Origin: Nocardia altamirensis NBRC 108246
GTDB lineage: Bacteria > Actinomycetota > Actinomycetes > Mycobacteriales > Mycobacteriaceae
Direction: 5' to 3'
Assembly (NCBI RefSeq): GCF_001612685.1
Contig: NZ_BDAY01000016.1
Coordinates: 62,001 to 126,000, forward strand
Length of the DNA: 64,000 nt
Each line of letters opens with the position of its first letter. Within the stretch, counting starts at the first letter, position 1. The notes beneath the pieces were generated by a model. It was given only the letters and a program-made list of their open reading frames with translations, had not been told where the DNA came from and searched no databases. The position numbers and the translations under genes were made by a program. This document shows, piece by piece, positions 1-9,774 of the stretch.

Positions 1-2
1 AC

Positions 3-1706
3 TCGTCTGGTCGCTCCGCAGGCTCCGCTCCTGGCGAGCCAGGCACTCGCACCATCTACGAGGGCCGGATCGCGGTGAAGTTCAACATCTCCGACAAGGG
101 CCGCGCGGCCGACAGCTGGCTGCTGGACACCGTGCGCTGGGCTTGGCGGACGAAGCTGCAGGTGAGCCTCGGCATCGACACCAGGATGCGGCTGCGGCAG
201 GCGGCCGAGAAAGACGCCGTCGACGTGTTCGCGGCCAACCTGCGCGACCTGCTGCTCGCCGCGCCCGCGGGCACCCGCACGACGATGGGTCTCGACCCCG
301 GCTACCGGACCGGCGTGAAGGTCGCGGTCGTCGACGCCACCGGCAAGGCCGTCGCCACCGAGGTCATCTACCCGCACAAGCCGCAGGGACAGACCGAGAA
401 GTCGATTGCCGTGCTCGGCGCGCTGGTCGCCCGGTTCGGTGTCGAGCTCATCGCGATCGGCAACGGCACCGCCTCGCGCGAGACCGATGCCCTTGCCACC
501 GAGCTGATCTCGCGGATCCCGGAGAACAAGCCGACCAAGATCGTGGTGTCCGAGGCGGGCGCCTCGGTGTACTCGGCCTCGGCGTACGCCACCCAGGAAC
601 TGCCGGACATGGACGTTTCGCTGCGCGGCGCGGTCTCGATCGCGCGTCGCCTGCAGGACCCGCTGGCCGAGCTGGTGAAGATCGACCCGAAGTCGATCGG
701 TGTCGGGCAGTACCAGCACGACGTCTCCGAGACGCTGCTCGCGCGTTCGCTCGGCGCGGTGGTCGAAGACGCGGTGAACGCGGTCGGCGTCGACGTCAAC
801 ACGGCCTCGGTGCCGCTGCTGTCGCGCGTGTCCGGCATCGCCGGGTCGGTGGCCGAAAGCATTGTGGCGCACCGGGATCAGAACGGGCCGTTCCGCAGCC
901 GGACGGCGCTGCTCGCCGTGCCGCGACTCGGTCCGAAGGCGTTCGAGCAGTGCGCGGGCTTCCTGCGGATCCGCGGCGGAGACGACCCGCTCGACACCTC
1001 GTCGGTGCACCCCGAGGCCTACCCGGTGGTGCGCCGGATCATGGAATCGACCGGACGCGACATCACCGAGGTCATCGGCAACACCACCGTGCTGCGCGCG
1101 CTGCGTGCCGACGACTTCACCGACGAACGCTTCGGTGTGCCGACGGTGACCGACATCATCACCGAACTCGAGAAGCCGGGCCGCGACCCGCGTCCGGAAT
1201 TCAAGACCGCCGAATTCGCCGCCGGCGTGGAGAAGGTCGCCGACCTCACGCCGGGCATGGTGCTCGAAGGGGTCGTCACGAATGTCGCGGCCTTCGGCGC
1301 GTTCGTCGACATCGGCGTGCACCAGGACGGGTTGGTGCACGTGTCGGCCATGTCGCACAACTTCGTCAAGGACCCGCGCGAGGTCGTGAAGTCCGGCGAC
1401 GTGGTGAAGGTGAAGGTGCTCGAGGTCGACGTCGCCCGCCAGCGTATCGGGCTGTCGCTGCGTCTCGACGACGAACCCGGTACCGCAGGGAAGGGCGACG
1501 GCGGTCGCAAGCAGGGCGGTGGTCAGGGCGAACGCGGTCGTGGCGGGCCGGACCGCGGCGGGCAACGGCAGAATGGACAGGGCAAGGGCCAGGGACAAGG
1601 CAAGCCACAGAGCCAGGGCCGCAACCAAGGCAACCAGCGCCGCAACGCGCCCGCGCCGACCGGTTCCATGGCGGACGCGTTGCGCCGCGCGGGTTTCGGG
1701 CAGTAG
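3..1706 (+). CDS. tex: Tex-family RNA-binding transcription accessory protein, 3' part
   Basis: The reading frame is open from the first bases of the window, so the gene starts upstream and only about 568 codons are present. Visible parts are the end of the helical core, a YqgF/RNase H-like domain beginning near [17 protein letters not shown] (about nt 285), helix-hairpin-helix repeats (about nt 780-1000), and an S1 RNA-binding domain (about nt 1230-1475, [16 protein letters not shown]). After the S1 domain there is a Gly/Gln/Arg-rich tail of about 70 residues, longer than in many Tex proteins and likely nucleic-acid-binding. Family knowledge: Tex binds nucleic acid and influences transcription. 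The first 17 codons seen here (nt 3-53) are Ser/Gly/Pro-rich and look like a linker insertion. An unrelated membrane-protein gene starts 33 bases downstream. Confidence 0.93.
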   Translation, partial: SSGRSAGSAPGEPGTRTIYEGRIAVKFNISDKGRAADSWLLDTVRWAWRTKLQVSLGIDTRMRLRQAAEKDAVDVFAANLRDLLLAAPAGTRTTMGLDPGYRTGVKVAVVDATGKAVATEVIYPHKPQGQTEKSIAVLGALVARFGVELIAIGNGTASRETDALATELISRIPENKPTKIVVSEAGASVYSASAYATQELPDMDVSLRGAVSIARRLQDPLAELVKIDPKSIGVGQYQHDVSETLLARSLGAVVEDAVNAVGVDVNTASVPLLSRVSGIAGSVAESIVAHRDQNGPFRSRTALLAVPRLGPKAFEQCAGFLRIRGGDDPLDTSSVHPEAYPVVRRIMESTGRDITEVIGNTTVLRALRADDFTDERFGVPTVTDIITELEKPGRDPRPEFKTAEFAAGVEKVADLTPGMVLEGVVTNVAAFGAFVDIGVHQDGLVHVSAMSHNFVKDPREVVKSGDVVKVKVLEVDVARQRIGLSLRLDDEPGTAGKGDGGRKQGGGQGERGRGGPDRGGQRQNGQGKGQGQGKPQSQGRNQGNQRRNAPAPTGSMADALRRAGFGQ

Positions 1707-1739
1707 GACGGACGCACCGGACGGAGGATTCAGGTCGCC

Positions 1740-2645
1740 ATGCGACGGTGGCTCAATGAGGATGTGATCGCGCAGGGCAGGCTTCCACTGCTGTGCTTCC
1801 TTCTGGGGTTCATCGTCGGCTTCCTGTTGATCCGGCTCAGCGTCCGGCTGATCCGGAAACAGGTGCGGTGGTGGCCGGGCAACCTGCGCTCCGGCGGGGT
1901 GCACATTCACCACATGGTGTTCGGGGTGATCCTGGTGCTGTCGTCCGGCCTCGGCATGGTCGCCCTGTATCAGAACGCCTCCGTCACGACGGCCAGCGTG
2001 CTCGCCGCCGCCTTCGGTGTCGGCGCCGCGCTGACCCTCGACGAATTCGCGCTGATCTTCTATCTGCGCGACGTGTACTGGGAGGAACAGGGACGCACCT
2101 CGGTGGACGCGGTGTTCGTCGCGCTCGCGGTGACCGGGCTGCTCTTGCTCGGGTTTCATCCGCTGTGGTTGTTGGATATCAACGACTTTCGCAGTGACCC
2201 GAGCCTCGAGGTGCGGATCTTGGTCGTCGTCTTCGCGGTGGTGAACCTGGCGCTCGCGGCGATTGTCATTGCCAAGGGCAAGATCTGGACCGGGCTGTTC
2301 GGCATGTTCTTCCTGCCGCTGCTCGTCGTCGGCGCGTTCCGTTTGAGCAGGCCAGGCGCGCCGTGGGCGCGCTGGCGCTACGCCGACCGTCGGCGGCTGA
2401 TGTATCGCGCCATCGTGCGTGAGCGCCGGTATCGCAGGCCGGTGATCCGCGCCAAGATCTTCGTGCAGGATCTGGTGGCGGGTAAACCGGATGTCGAGCA
2501 TGTCCGCACCGCCGCCGAGGCCGAGCTCACCCGCACGGTCGTGCCCGCGCCGCCCGCGCCGCACCGGCACCACCTGTCGCTGTTCGCGTCGGAACCCGGC
2601 CCGGAGCCGGTATCGCAGACGCCGGACCGCGGCGACGGTCTCTGA
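1740..2645 (+). CDS. Conserved polytopic membrane protein
   Basis: A 301-residue protein with about six predicted membrane segments: residues 15-35, 55-75, 80-100, 125-145, 155-175 and 180-200. The most distinctive motif is GVHIHHMVFGVILVL at about residues 58-72, where two histidines lie at a membrane edge. The C-terminal 90 residues are hydrophilic and Arg/Pro-rich, so probably cytoplasmic. The start ATG has GGAGGATT 10-12 bases upstream. I know proteins of this type only as actinobacterial integral membrane proteins without an assigned role. It lies between tex and a DoxX-like gene with no sign of a shared operon beyond orientation. Confidence 0.8.
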   Translation: MRRWLNEDVIAQGRLPLLCFLLGFIVGFLLIRLSVRLIRKQVRWWPGNLRSGGVHIHHMVFGVILVLSSGLGMVALYQNASVTTASVLAAAFGVGAALTLDEFALIFYLRDVYWEEQGRTSVDAVFVALAVTGLLLLGFHPLWLLDINDFRSDPSLEVRILVVVFAVVNLALAAIVIAKGKIWTGLFGMFFLPLLVVGAFRLSRPGAPWARWRYADRRRLMYRAIVRERRYRRPVIRAKIFVQDLVAGKPDVEHVRTAAEAELTRTVVPAPPAPHRHHLSLFASEPGPEPVSQTPDRGDGL

Positions 2646-2782
2646 AACCTGCTCTGCGGACAGCGAATCGCGAGAAGGTCCGAGTCGGGGCGCACGGCCG
2701 ATCATCAGGGTGCCGGAATTGAGTGTTACCTTCGTCCGCTCCCATCCGTCAAAGAGATACGACCGACGGAAGGGAACGAACC

Positions 2783-3202
2783 ATGAACACCACAACCAAG
2801 GACCGTGCGGTACGACTGGGGTACCTGGCCGCCACCGGGCTCATTCTCACCGAAACGGTGGTCGGCTCCTACTGGGACCTCGCCCGAATTGCTTATGTCC
2901 GTGAGGTTTTCGATCACCTCGGGTATCCGATGTATTTCGCAACCATTATGGGCACCGCGAAGATTGCCGCCGTGGCCGCGGTCGTGTTGCCCGGTCCGCC
3001 GCGCCTCGAGGAATGGGCCTATGCCGGACTGACTTTCGTCTACGGCGGCGCGGCGGCCTCACACCTCGCGGTCGGCGACTCGCCCAAAGCGTGGATCGGT
3101 CCGATGATTGCCACCGGTCTCACCCTGGCGTCCTGGGGCCTCCGTCCACCCGCAGGCCGGCGCAATCCGCTTGCCGTGCTGCGTCGTCCGGCACACGCCT
3201 GA
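2783..3202 (+). CDS. DoxX-like family membrane protein
   Basis: 139 residues with four predicted membrane helices, matching the size and layout of the DoxX-like family. It includes the motif EVFDHLGYPMYFATIMGTAK, typical of that family, where a Gly-Tyr-Pro follows the first helix. I chose ATG 2783 because GGAAGGGAACGA lies just upstream; an in-frame start 60 bases earlier has no such site. Family roles are loose (membrane oxidoreductase-linked proteins), so function is not assigned. The gene is followed 21 bases later by a serine hydrolase on the same strand and may be co-transcribed with it. Confidence 0.8.
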   Translation: MNTTTKDRAVRLGYLAATGLILTETVVGSYWDLARIAYVREVFDHLGYPMYFATIMGTAKIAAVAAVVLPGPPRLEEWAYAGLTFVYGGAAASHLAVGDSPKAWIGPMIATGLTLASWGLRPPAGRRNPLAVLRRPAHA

Positions 3203-3223
3203 CATCGGGCCGAGGAGGTATCG

Positions 3224-4384
3224 ATGAGCAACGACGTACAAGGCACGGTCGCAACGGGATTCGACGAGGTGCACACCGAATTCAGTGCCGTGGTGGCCGA
3301 GGAGAACGGCGAATCCGGCGCGCAACTGGCGGCTTTCGTGGACGGCCGACTGGTTGTCGACCTCTGGGCCGGCGCGCAGGTGACCGGTGACACGCTGACC
3401 GGGCTGCTTTCCTCGACCAAAGGGGCGGCGACAGTGGTTGTCGCCCTGCTGGTTCAGGACGGAATGATCGACCTGGACCGCCCAGTCGCGGTGTACTGGC
3501 CGGAGTTCGCCGCCGCGGGAAAGGCCGCGATCACCCTTCGGCAGGTGCTCACGAACCAGTCCGGAGTCATCGGCGTCGACGGCGGATTCACCATCGCCGA
3601 ACTCTGCGACGATCGGGTGATCGCCCAGCGGGTCGCCGGACAGCGCCCCTTCTTCCGGCCGGGAGCAGCCAAGGGCTACGGCGGTTTCGTGACTTTCGCC
3701 ATCCTGGACGCGGTGATCCGTCGCGTCATGGACAGCTCGATCCAGGACCTGTTCGAGGAACGCATCGGCGACCCCTACGACATAGACGTCTTCCTCGGCC
3801 TGCCCGCAGCCGTGGACAAGCGCTATCTCCCCGTGCTTCCATGGCTCGCGACACCGGAGCAAGAGGCCGCCTTCGAGGCCAATTCGCCTGGCCCACACAG
3901 CATTGCGGCCATCTCCTACAACATCAACGCCCCCGATTTCACCCCCGGCGACGTGCTGGCCCTCTCCAACAACCCCGCACTGCGCGCCAATGGTCCGGCC
4001 TCGATGGGCGCCGTCGGCAGCGCTCGCGGCCTGGCAACCATGTACGCGGCCACCATCTCCACCGTCAACGGCAGGCCACCACTCCTGAAACCCGACACCC
4101 TCGCCGAGTTCACCACCATCCAATCGACGGCACCCGACCTCGTCCGCGGCGCAGGCGCCCCCTACCTCGTCGGCTTCGAAGCCAAGGGCCTCCAGTACCC
4201 GTTCCTCGCCGCCAACGCCTTCGGCCATTCCGGTGCAGGCGGCTCCGACGCCTTCGCCGACCCGCACAGCGCCCTCTCGTACGGCTACACTCGCCGTCGC
4301 GCCGCGTTCGGCTTCGATGCGCCCGAGAACGAGAGGCTTGCGGCGGCACTGTCCCGGGCGGCACAGCGAGCGATCCTCGCCTGA
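3224..4384 (+). CDS. Beta-lactamase-family serine hydrolase (EstB-type esterase)
   Basis: 386 residues of the class C beta-lactamase/esterase fold. The catalytic SxxK motif is SSTK at residues 63-66. Towards the C-terminus GHSGAGGS matches the small-residue loop that replaces the KTG box in EstB-like esterases and EDTE-type hydrolases. There is no signal peptide, so it is likely cytoplasmic, which argues for an esterase or lipase-like role rather than antibiotic resistance. A GAGGTATCG ribosome binding site precedes ATG 3224. The substrate is unknown. Confidence 0.88.
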   Translation: MSNDVQGTVATGFDEVHTEFSAVVAEENGESGAQLAAFVDGRLVVDLWAGAQVTGDTLTGLLSSTKGAATVVVALLVQDGMIDLDRPVAVYWPEFAAAGKAAITLRQVLTNQSGVIGVDGGFTIAELCDDRVIAQRVAGQRPFFRPGAAKGYGGFVTFAILDAVIRRVMDSSIQDLFEERIGDPYDIDVFLGLPAAVDKRYLPVLPWLATPEQEAAFEANSPGPHSIAAISYNINAPDFTPGDVLALSNNPALRANGPASMGAVGSARGLATMYAATISTVNGRPPLLKPDTLAEFTTIQSTAPDLVRGAGAPYLVGFEAKGLQYPFLAANAFGHSGAGGSDAFADPHSALSYGYTRRRAAFGFDAPENERLAAALSRAAQRAILA

Positions 4385-4547
4385 TCCGGGGGGCCGATTT
4401 TTCTCGCGACCTGCCGATCTGGCACAATGCTCAGGTTGCCCTGGGTGAGTTGTGGACCAGGCGCATCCCCCTAAATCGGAGCATGAACCGGCCGAGCACG
4501 TGCGGTGCCGCCAGGGTCCTCTGTTCGCGCAACCCAGAAGGATGGAC

Positions 4548-4889
4548 ATGAACACCCTTGACTTCGTCGACGAGAAGTCGCTGCGCAGCGACGTCCCCGA
4601 CTTCCGGCCGGGCGACACTCTCAATGTGCACGTGAAGGTCATCGAAGGCTCGAAGGAGCGCATCCAGGTCTTCAAGGGCGTCGTCATCCGACGCCAGGGC
4701 GGTGGCATCCGCGAGACCTTCACGGTCCGCAAGGTGTCGTTCGGTGTCGGCGTGGAGCGCACCTTCCCGGTGCACACCCCCAACATCGACCACATCGAGG
4801 TCGTCACCCGCGGTGACGTCCGCCGCGCCAAGCTCTACTACCTGCGCGATCTGCGCGGCAAGGCCGCCAAGATCAAGGAAAAGCGCTGA
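4548..4889 (+). CDS. rplS: 50S ribosomal protein L19
   Basis: 113 residues, the standard actinobacterial length. Family hallmarks are [30 protein letters not shown], and the basic C-terminus ending [10 protein letters not shown]19 sits at the 30S-50S interface. ATG 4548 fits the family start; an in-frame ATG two codons earlier (4542) is possible. It begins the conserved block leading to signal peptidase and RNase HII, as in mycobacteria. A strong hairpin terminator follows 24 bases after the stop. Confidence 0.98.
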   Translation: MNTLDFVDEKSLRSDVPDFRPGDTLNVHVKVIEGSKERIQVFKGVVIRRQGGGIRETFTVRKVSFGVGVERTFPVHTPNIDHIEVVTRGDVRRAKLYYLRDLRGKAAKIKEKR

Positions 4890-4913
4890 GCTCGTAGCGC
4901 TCCCGAAACATCC

Positions 4914-4960
4914 AGTAGCCCGGCACCGGACCGCAAATCCGGTGCCGGGCTACTGTTTTA
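4914..4960 (+). terminator. Rho-independent terminator after rplS
   Basis: A perfect 17-bp inverted repeat (arms 4914-4930 and 4938-4954) with a 7-base loop is followed by TTTT at 4956-4959. It lies between the rplS stop and the first signal peptidase start (4964), so the lepB gene must be expressed from its own promoter or by readthrough. Confidence 0.9.
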
Positions 4961-4963
4961 GGC

Positions 4964-5713
4964 GTGGCAAAGCACAGGGGGAACCCGGCGGACAACGCGC
5001 CGAGGCGCCGAGGCAGGAAGCGGCGGCCGTTCTGGCAGGAACTGCCGATCCTGATCGTGATCGCGGCGGTGGTCGCCGCGTTGCTGGTGAACTTTGTCGG
5101 CAGGCCGTACGTGATTCCGTCGGAGTCGATGGAGCCGACGCTGCACGGGTGCGCCGACTGCGTCGGCGACCGCATCTATGTGCAGAAGCTGAGCTACTAC
5201 TGGGGTGACCCGAAGCCGGGCGACGTGGTCGTCTTCGTCGGACCGCCCTCCTGGAACGACACCTTCCGTTCGACGCGCTCGCGCAACACGGCCGTGCGTG
5301 GGGTGCAGAACTTCTTCTCGTTCTTCGGCCTGGTGCCGCCGGACGAGAACGATCTGGTGAAGCGGGTGGTCGCGGTCGGCGGCCAAGTCGTGCAGTGCTG
5401 CGACGAGCAAGGCCGAGTCACCGTCGACGGCGAGCCGCTCTACGAGCCATACGTGCACACCGACTACCTGTGGGTGAGCGGCCAGCAGAACGAGACATAC
5501 CCCAGGGGCCGGATCTTCGGTCCCGTGCACGTGCCGCAAGGGCACGTGTTCGTGATGGGGGACAACCGCCGCAACTCACGCGACTCGCGCGCCCATGTCG
5601 GTGACCCGCTGCAGGGCACGGTCCCGGTGGACAACATCCGAGGCAAGGCGGTGTTCAAGATCTGGCCACCGGGCCGGATCGGGCCGGTGCGGTCGGAGAA
5701 CCCGCAGCCGTAG
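4964..5713 (+). CDS. lepB: Signal peptidase I, first of two tandem copies
   Basis: 249 residues. It cleaves signal peptides from exported proteins at the outer face of the membrane. One N-terminal membrane anchor (about residues 28-46) follows a basic stretch. The catalytic Ser is in PSESM (Ser55) and the general-base Lys is in DLVKRVVAVGG (Lys133). The box MGDNRRNSRDSR is near the C-terminus. The GTG start abuts the rplS terminator and has no clear ribosome binding site. A second, closely similar copy follows 88 bases after the stop, whereas M. tuberculosis has a single lepB here. Confidence 0.95.
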   Translation: MAKHRGNPADNAPRRRGRKRRPFWQELPILIVIAAVVAALLVNFVGRPYVIPSESMEPTLHGCADCVGDRIYVQKLSYYWGDPKPGDVVVFVGPPSWNDTFRSTRSRNTAVRGVQNFFSFFGLVPPDENDLVKRVVAVGGQVVQCCDEQGRVTVDGEPLYEPYVHTDYLWVSGQQNETYPRGRIFGPVHVPQGHVFVMGDNRRNSRDSRAHVGDPLQGTVPVDNIRGKAVFKIWPPGRIGPVRSENPQP

Positions 5714-5801
5714 GAGCGCGAGGCTGGGAGTTGCTCGAGACTGGCCCCAGGGACGGCCCGGCCTAGGGCGTTAGTCACCCATGCGGGCTAATCTGTTCGG
5801 C

Positions 5802-6584
5802 GTGGCAGACGAGAGTGGGTCGGTGTCGGTGTCCGATTCGGACGACGAGGGGGTCGAGCGGCGTCGGGGCAAGCGACGGCGGGCGAAGAAGCAGCGGCCG
5901 TTCTGGCAGGAGCTGCCTATTCTTGTCGTCATTGCCGCGGTGATCGCGGCGCTGATGGTCACCTTCGTCGGGCGGCCGTACGTGATCCCGTCGCAGTCGA
6001 TGGAGACCACCCTGCACGGGTGCGCCGGTTGCGTCGGCGACCGCATCTATGTGCAGAAGCTGAGCTACTACTGGGGCGATCCGAAGCCGGGCGACGTGGT
6101 CGTCTTCGTCGGCCCGCCGTCCTGGAACACCCACTACCAGTCGATCCGCTCGGACAACGCGGCCATCCGCGGCGTGCAGAACTTCTTCTCGTTCTTCGGT
6201 CTGGTGCCCCCGGACGAGAACGATCTGGTCAAGCGAGTGATCGCCGTCGGCGGTCAGACCGTGGAATGTTGCGACGCGCAGGGCCGAGTCCTGGTGGACG
6301 GCAAGCCATTGGACGAGTCGTACGCGCGCTACATCTTCCCCTATGTGCCCGGCCAGCCCTACGGTCCGGGCGGCGGCCGCGAATTCAAGCAGGTGAAGGT
6401 GCCGGAGGGGCATCTGTGGGTGATGGGCGACAACCGCAACGAGTCCGCCGATTCGCGCGCTCACATCACCGACGAGCTGCAGGGCACGGTGCCGGTGGAC
6501 AACGTCCGCGGCAAGGCGGTGTTCAAGATCTGGCCGCCGAATCGGATCGGACCGGTGCGGTCACAGAACGCCCAACAGAACTGA
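5802..6584 (+). CDS. lepB: Signal peptidase I, second tandem copy
   Basis: 260 residues from GTG 5802; an ATG at 5781 would add 7 residues. I prefer 5802 because the context GGCGTGGCA is the same as at the first copy. It has an acidic/basic N-terminus, one membrane anchor, catalytic Ser66 in PSQSM, Lys144 in [11 protein letters not shown], and [12 protein letters not shown]. Long segments such as [20 protein letters not shown] are identical to the upstream copy, so the pair arose by tandem duplication. The copies differ in the N-terminal tail and in the loop before the MGDN box, which suggests different substrate ranges or regulation. Confidence 0.95.
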   Translation: MADESGSVSVSDSDDEGVERRRGKRRRAKKQRPFWQELPILVVIAAVIAALMVTFVGRPYVIPSQSMETTLHGCAGCVGDRIYVQKLSYYWGDPKPGDVVVFVGPPSWNTHYQSIRSDNAAIRGVQNFFSFFGLVPPDENDLVKRVIAVGGQTVECCDAQGRVLVDGKPLDESYARYIFPYVPGQPYGPGGGREFKQVKVPEGHLWVMGDNRNESADSRAHITDELQGTVPVDNVRGKAVFKIWPPNRIGPVRSQNAQQN

Positions 6585-6612
6585 TCGTCAGCGGCCGCAG
6601 CATAATTGGACG

Positions 6613-7419
6613 GTGGGGCAGAGCCGAGTGGGACACAGCAATGGGTGGCCGCCGCGTGTGGTGATGCGCAAGGCCGGTGGTCTGCGCACGCTCGAAGCGG
6701 CGTTGATCCGCAGCGGACTCGGCCCGGTGGCCGGCGTCGACGAAGCGGGTCGTGGACCGTGCGCGGGGCCGCTGGTCGTCGCGGCGTGCCTGCTCGCGCC
6801 GAAGGCCTACGACAAGCTGGCCGGGCTCGACGATTCGAAGAAGCTCACCGAGCCGGTGCGCGAAGAACTGTTCCCGGTGATCCAGCGGCTGTCGCTGGCC
6901 TATCACGTGGTGGTCATCCCGTCCTGGGAGATCGATTCGATCGGTATCCACGTCGCCAATATCGAAGGCATGCGGCGGGCGGTGGCCGGGCTCGGTCATT
7001 CGCCGGGGTACGTGCTGACCGATGGATTCCGGGTGCCTGGCATCCCGGCGCCGTCGCTGCCGGTGATCGGCGGTGACGCGGCCGCGGCCTGCATCGCCGC
7101 CGCCAGCATCCTGGCGAAGGTCACCAGGGACCGGATGATGGTGGATCTGGACCGGCGCTATCCCGGCTACGGTTTTGCCACCCACAAGGGCTACAACACG
7201 CCCGATCATCTCGCGGCGCTGCAGCGCCTCGGCGCCAGCGACGAGCACCGGCGCTCGTGGCGCAATGTGCGCGAGGTGGCGGGCTTGCGGCCGGTCGCGG
7301 GCGTGGCCGAGCAGGCCGACGCCATGCTGGCCGGCGAGGTGGACGAGATGCTGCCCGCCGAGTTCACCGACCTGCGTCCGGACAGCCGAGTGGCTACCGG
7401 CGCTACCCATGCGCGATGA
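6613..7419 (+). CDS. rnhB: Ribonuclease HII
   Basis: 268 residues. The enzyme removes ribonucleotides from RNA-DNA hybrids. The active-site motif [13 protein letters not shown] (Asp43, Glu44) is followed by the family segments DDSKKL and [12 protein letters not shown] carrying the remaining metal-binding aspartates. The C-terminal 45 residues are acidic and Ala-rich beyond the usual core. GTG 6613 is the longest supported start; ATG 6664 is an alternative with a more typical N-terminus. It lies between lepB and the DUF2469 gene as in mycobacteria. Confidence 0.95.
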   Translation: MGQSRVGHSNGWPPRVVMRKAGGLRTLEAALIRSGLGPVAGVDEAGRGPCAGPLVVAACLLAPKAYDKLAGLDDSKKLTEPVREELFPVIQRLSLAYHVVVIPSWEIDSIGIHVANIEGMRRAVAGLGHSPGYVLTDGFRVPGIPAPSLPVIGGDAAAACIAAASILAKVTRDRMMVDLDRRYPGYGFATHKGYNTPDHLAALQRLGASDEHRRSWRNVREVAGLRPVAGVAEQADAMLAGEVDEMLPAEFTDLRPDSRVATGATHAR

Positions 7420-7465
7420 TGTCAGCACACGACGCAGCGCGGCGAGAAGGAGGACGTCCCACCCG

Positions 7466-7771
7466 ATGAGTGCCGAGGACCTCGAGAAGTACGAAACCGA
7501 GATGGAGCTCTCGCTGTATCGCGAGTACAAGGACATCGTCGGTCAGTTCTCGTACGTGGTGGAGACCGAGCGCCGCTTCTACCTGGCCAACTCCGTGGAA
7601 TTGCGCCCGCAGAACGCCGACGGCGAGGTGTATTTCGAGGTTCGGATGAGCGATGCCTGGGTGTGGGACATGTACCGCCCGGCCCGCTTCGTCAAACACG
7701 TCCGGGTGATCACCTTCAAGGACGTCAACATCGAAGAGCTGGAGAAGCCGGACCTGCGGCTGCCCGAGTAG
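7466..7771 (+). CDS. DUF2469 family protein
   Basis: 101 residues, acidic, matching the small DUF2469 family found in this position in mycobacteria (Rv2901c-type). The start MSAEDLEKYETEMELSLYRE and the segment VWDMYRPARFVKHVRVITFK are characteristic. AAGGAGG at 7447-7453 fixes the ATG at 7466. Function is unknown; strict conservation beside rnhB is all the context offers. A terminator follows directly. Confidence 0.93.
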   Translation: MSAEDLEKYETEMELSLYREYKDIVGQFSYVVETERRFYLANSVELRPQNADGEVYFEVRMSDAWVWDMYRPARFVKHVRVITFKDVNIEELEKPDLRLPE

Positions 7772-7775
7772 CACG

Positions 7776-7800
7776 GGGCACCGACGATTCGGTGCCCTTT
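7776..7800 (+). terminator. Hairpin terminator after the DUF2469 gene
   Basis: A 9-bp perfect stem (7776-7784 with 7789-7797), a 4-base loop and TTT at 7798-7800 lie 5 bases after the stop codon. It separates rnhB/DUF2469 from the yraN-yifB-dprA operon. Confidence 0.8.
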
Positions 7801-7909
7801 CCGGCCCTGCGCACGGTGAGTTGTGCACAGGGTGCCCGTTATCAACAGCCCTGGTATTTGCCCAGGTCAGCGTCCGGATTGGCGGCGCGCTGCCGGGCAC
7901 GCTGGCCGG

Positions 7910-8266
7910 GTGACAAGCAAACAGGCGCTCGGTGCGCACGGGGAAGAGTTGGCGGCACGATTCCTGCAGGCCGCGGGGATGGAGATCGTCAGTAGGAACT
8001 GGCGATGCAGATACGGTGAGCTCGACCTGATCGCCAGGGACGGCGACATCACCGCCTTCGTCGAGGTGAAGACCCGATCCGGGCTCGGCTACGGGATACC
8101 GGCCGAGTCGGTCACCTTCGCCAAATGCCAGCGCATCCGCAGGCTGGCCCTGCTGTGGCTGGCCGAGCAGGAAGGACCGTGGCGGCAGATCCGGTTCGAT
8201 GTCGTCTCGGTGCTGCTGACCCGCGGCCACGAACCGGTGATCGACCACCTCCCGGCGGTGTTCTGA
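7910..8266 (+). CDS. yraN: UPF0102 (YraN) family endonuclease-like protein
   Basis: 118 residues with the PD-(D/E)xK-like core of the YraN family: GELDLIARDGD followed by AFVEVKTRSG. The start is placed at GTG 7910 (VTSKQALGAHGEELAARFL), which matches the family N-terminus; the longer frame from 7823 is not typical. The stop overlaps the yifB start (TGATG), so the two are translationally coupled. Gene order yraN-yifB-dprA is a classic arrangement associated with DNA uptake and processing, though competence is not shown for these bacteria. Confidence 0.92.
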   Translation: MTSKQALGAHGEELAARFLQAAGMEIVSRNWRCRYGELDLIARDGDITAFVEVKTRSGLGYGIPAESVTFAKCQRIRRLALLWLAEQEGPWRQIRFDVVSVLLTRGHEPVIDHLPAVF

Positions 8267-9774
8267 TGGCGCTCGGCCGAGCCCACTCGGTTGCGGTCAC
8301 CGGCGTCGATGGTCTGCTCGTCGAGATCGAAGCCGATATCGGGCAGGGGCTGCCGACCGTGCACCTGGTCGGGCTGCCGGACACCGCGTTGCAGGAGTCA
8401 CGGGATCGAGTGCGCTCGGCCGTCGCGAACTCGGGGGAGAAGTGGCCCGACGGGCGGGTGATCCTTGCGCTCTCGCCGGCGATGCTGCCCAAGATCGGCA
8501 GTGTCTACGATCTCGCCCTCGCGATCGCGGTGCTCGACGCGGCGGGCACCATCCCCGCCGAACGGCTCGCGAAGACGGTGCTGCTCGGCGAGCTCGCCCT
8601 CGACGGCCGGGTGCGGCGGGTGCGCGGCATCCTGCCCGCGGTGATCGCGGCGCGCAATGCGGGCTGGGCCGCGGTCGTGGTGCCCGAGTCGGCGCTGGCC
8701 GAGGCCGGATTGGTCGACGGGATAACGGTTTTCGGGGCGGCGAGCCTGCGCACGGTGATCGCCTGGTTGCGTGGGGAAGGCGCGCTGCTCGAACCGAGCG
8801 GGCACGTGCCAGACCCGGTCCGTTCGGGTGGCGACCTGAGCGAGGTGGTCGGTCAGGACGAGGCACGGTGGGCGCTGGAGGTGGCGGCGGCCGGTGGTCA
8901 CCATCTGCTGCTGACCGGTCCGCCCGGCATCGGGAAAACAATGCTGGCTCAACGTCTTCCAGGTCTGCTTCCGCCGTTGTCGGAGTCCGAGTCGCTCGAG
9001 GTCACCGCCATCCATTCGATGGCGGGGGTGCTGTCCGACGACCATCCGCTGATCGCGGTGCCGCCTTTCGTCGCACCGCACCATTCGACCTCGGTCACCG
9101 CGATGGTCGGCGGCGGTTCGGGAACCGCGCGGCCGGGCGCGGTGAGCAGGGCCCATCGCGGTGTGCTCTTCCTCGACGAATGCGCCGAGGTCGCGACTAA
9201 AGTGCTGGAGGCGATGCGGACTCCGTTGGAAGAGGGCGAAGTTCGCATCGCCCGCCGCGACGGTGTCGCGCGCTATCCGGCGCGCTTTCAGCTCGTGCTG
9301 GCCGCCAATCCGTGCCCGTGTGCGCCTGCACGCGACGTCGATTGCATCTGCGCGCCGCTCGCTCGTCGGCGGTATCTGGGGAAATTGTCCGGGCCGTTGA
9401 TGGATCGGATCGACATCTGGGTGCAGATGCGCGGTCAGTCCGGCGCGGCGTTCAGTACCGACGCGGCCGAGAGCAGTGCGGTGGTGCGTGAGCGGGTCGC
9501 CATGGCCAGGCAGGCGGCCGTGCACCGTTGGCGGGACCATGGCTGGCTGACGAATTCCGAAGTGCCAGGCCATGTTCTGCGCCAGCGGTTCCGGCTGCCC
9601 GCCGAGGCGATCGCTCCGGTCGAGACGGCATTGCGGCTCGGTCGGATGTCCGCGCGTGGTGCCGACCGTGCCATCCGAGTGGCCTGGACTATCGGAGACT
9701 TGCGTGGCGCGGAACTTCCGTCGGTGCAGGATGTGCTGGCGGCGTTGAACTTCCGGCAGCGGAGCGCGCAGTGA
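8266..9774 (+). CDS. comM: YifB/ComM family Mg-chelatase-like AAA+ ATPase
   Basis: 502 residues. The N-terminal ChlI-like domain (residues 1-170, VHLVGLPDTALQESRDRVRS) is followed by an AAA+ domain with Walker A GPPGIGKTM (about residue 220) and Walker B-like VLFLDECAE. CPCAPARDVDCICAP is the cysteine cluster typical of the family, before a C-terminal helical domain. ComM is a helicase that promotes branch migration during natural transformation. The start ATG overlaps the yraN stop, and the stop overlaps the dprA GTG start. Confidence 0.95.
   Translation: MALGRAHSVAVTGVDGLLVEIEADIGQGLPTVHLVGLPDTALQESRDRVRSAVANSGEKWPDGRVILALSPAMLPKIGSVYDLALAIAVLDAAGTIPAERLAKTVLLGELALDGRVRRVRGILPAVIAARNAGWAAVVVPESALAEAGLVDGITVFGAASLRTVIAWLRGEGALLEPSGHVPDPVRSGGDLSEVVGQDEARWALEVAAAGGHHLLLTGPPGIGKTMLAQRLPGLLPPLSESESLEVTAIHSMAGVLSDDHPLIAVPPFVAPHHSTSVTAMVGGGSGTARPGAVSRAHRGVLFLDECAEVATKVLEAMRTPLEEGEVRIARRDGVARYPARFQLVLAANPCPCAPARDVDCICAPLARRRYLGKLSGPLMDRIDIWVQMRGQSGAAFSTDAAESSAVVRERVAMARQAAVHRWRDHGWLTNSEVPGHVLRQRFRLPAEAIAPVETALRLGRMSARGADRAIRVAWTIGDLRGAELPSVQDVLAALNFRQRSAQ

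Noticed and set aside
3059..4831. 590-codon open frame on the minus strand opposite the serine hydrolase and rplS
   Set aside because: It is the antisense of two well-supported genes, and its composition is that of GC-rich antisense; long opposite-strand frames are common in such DNA.
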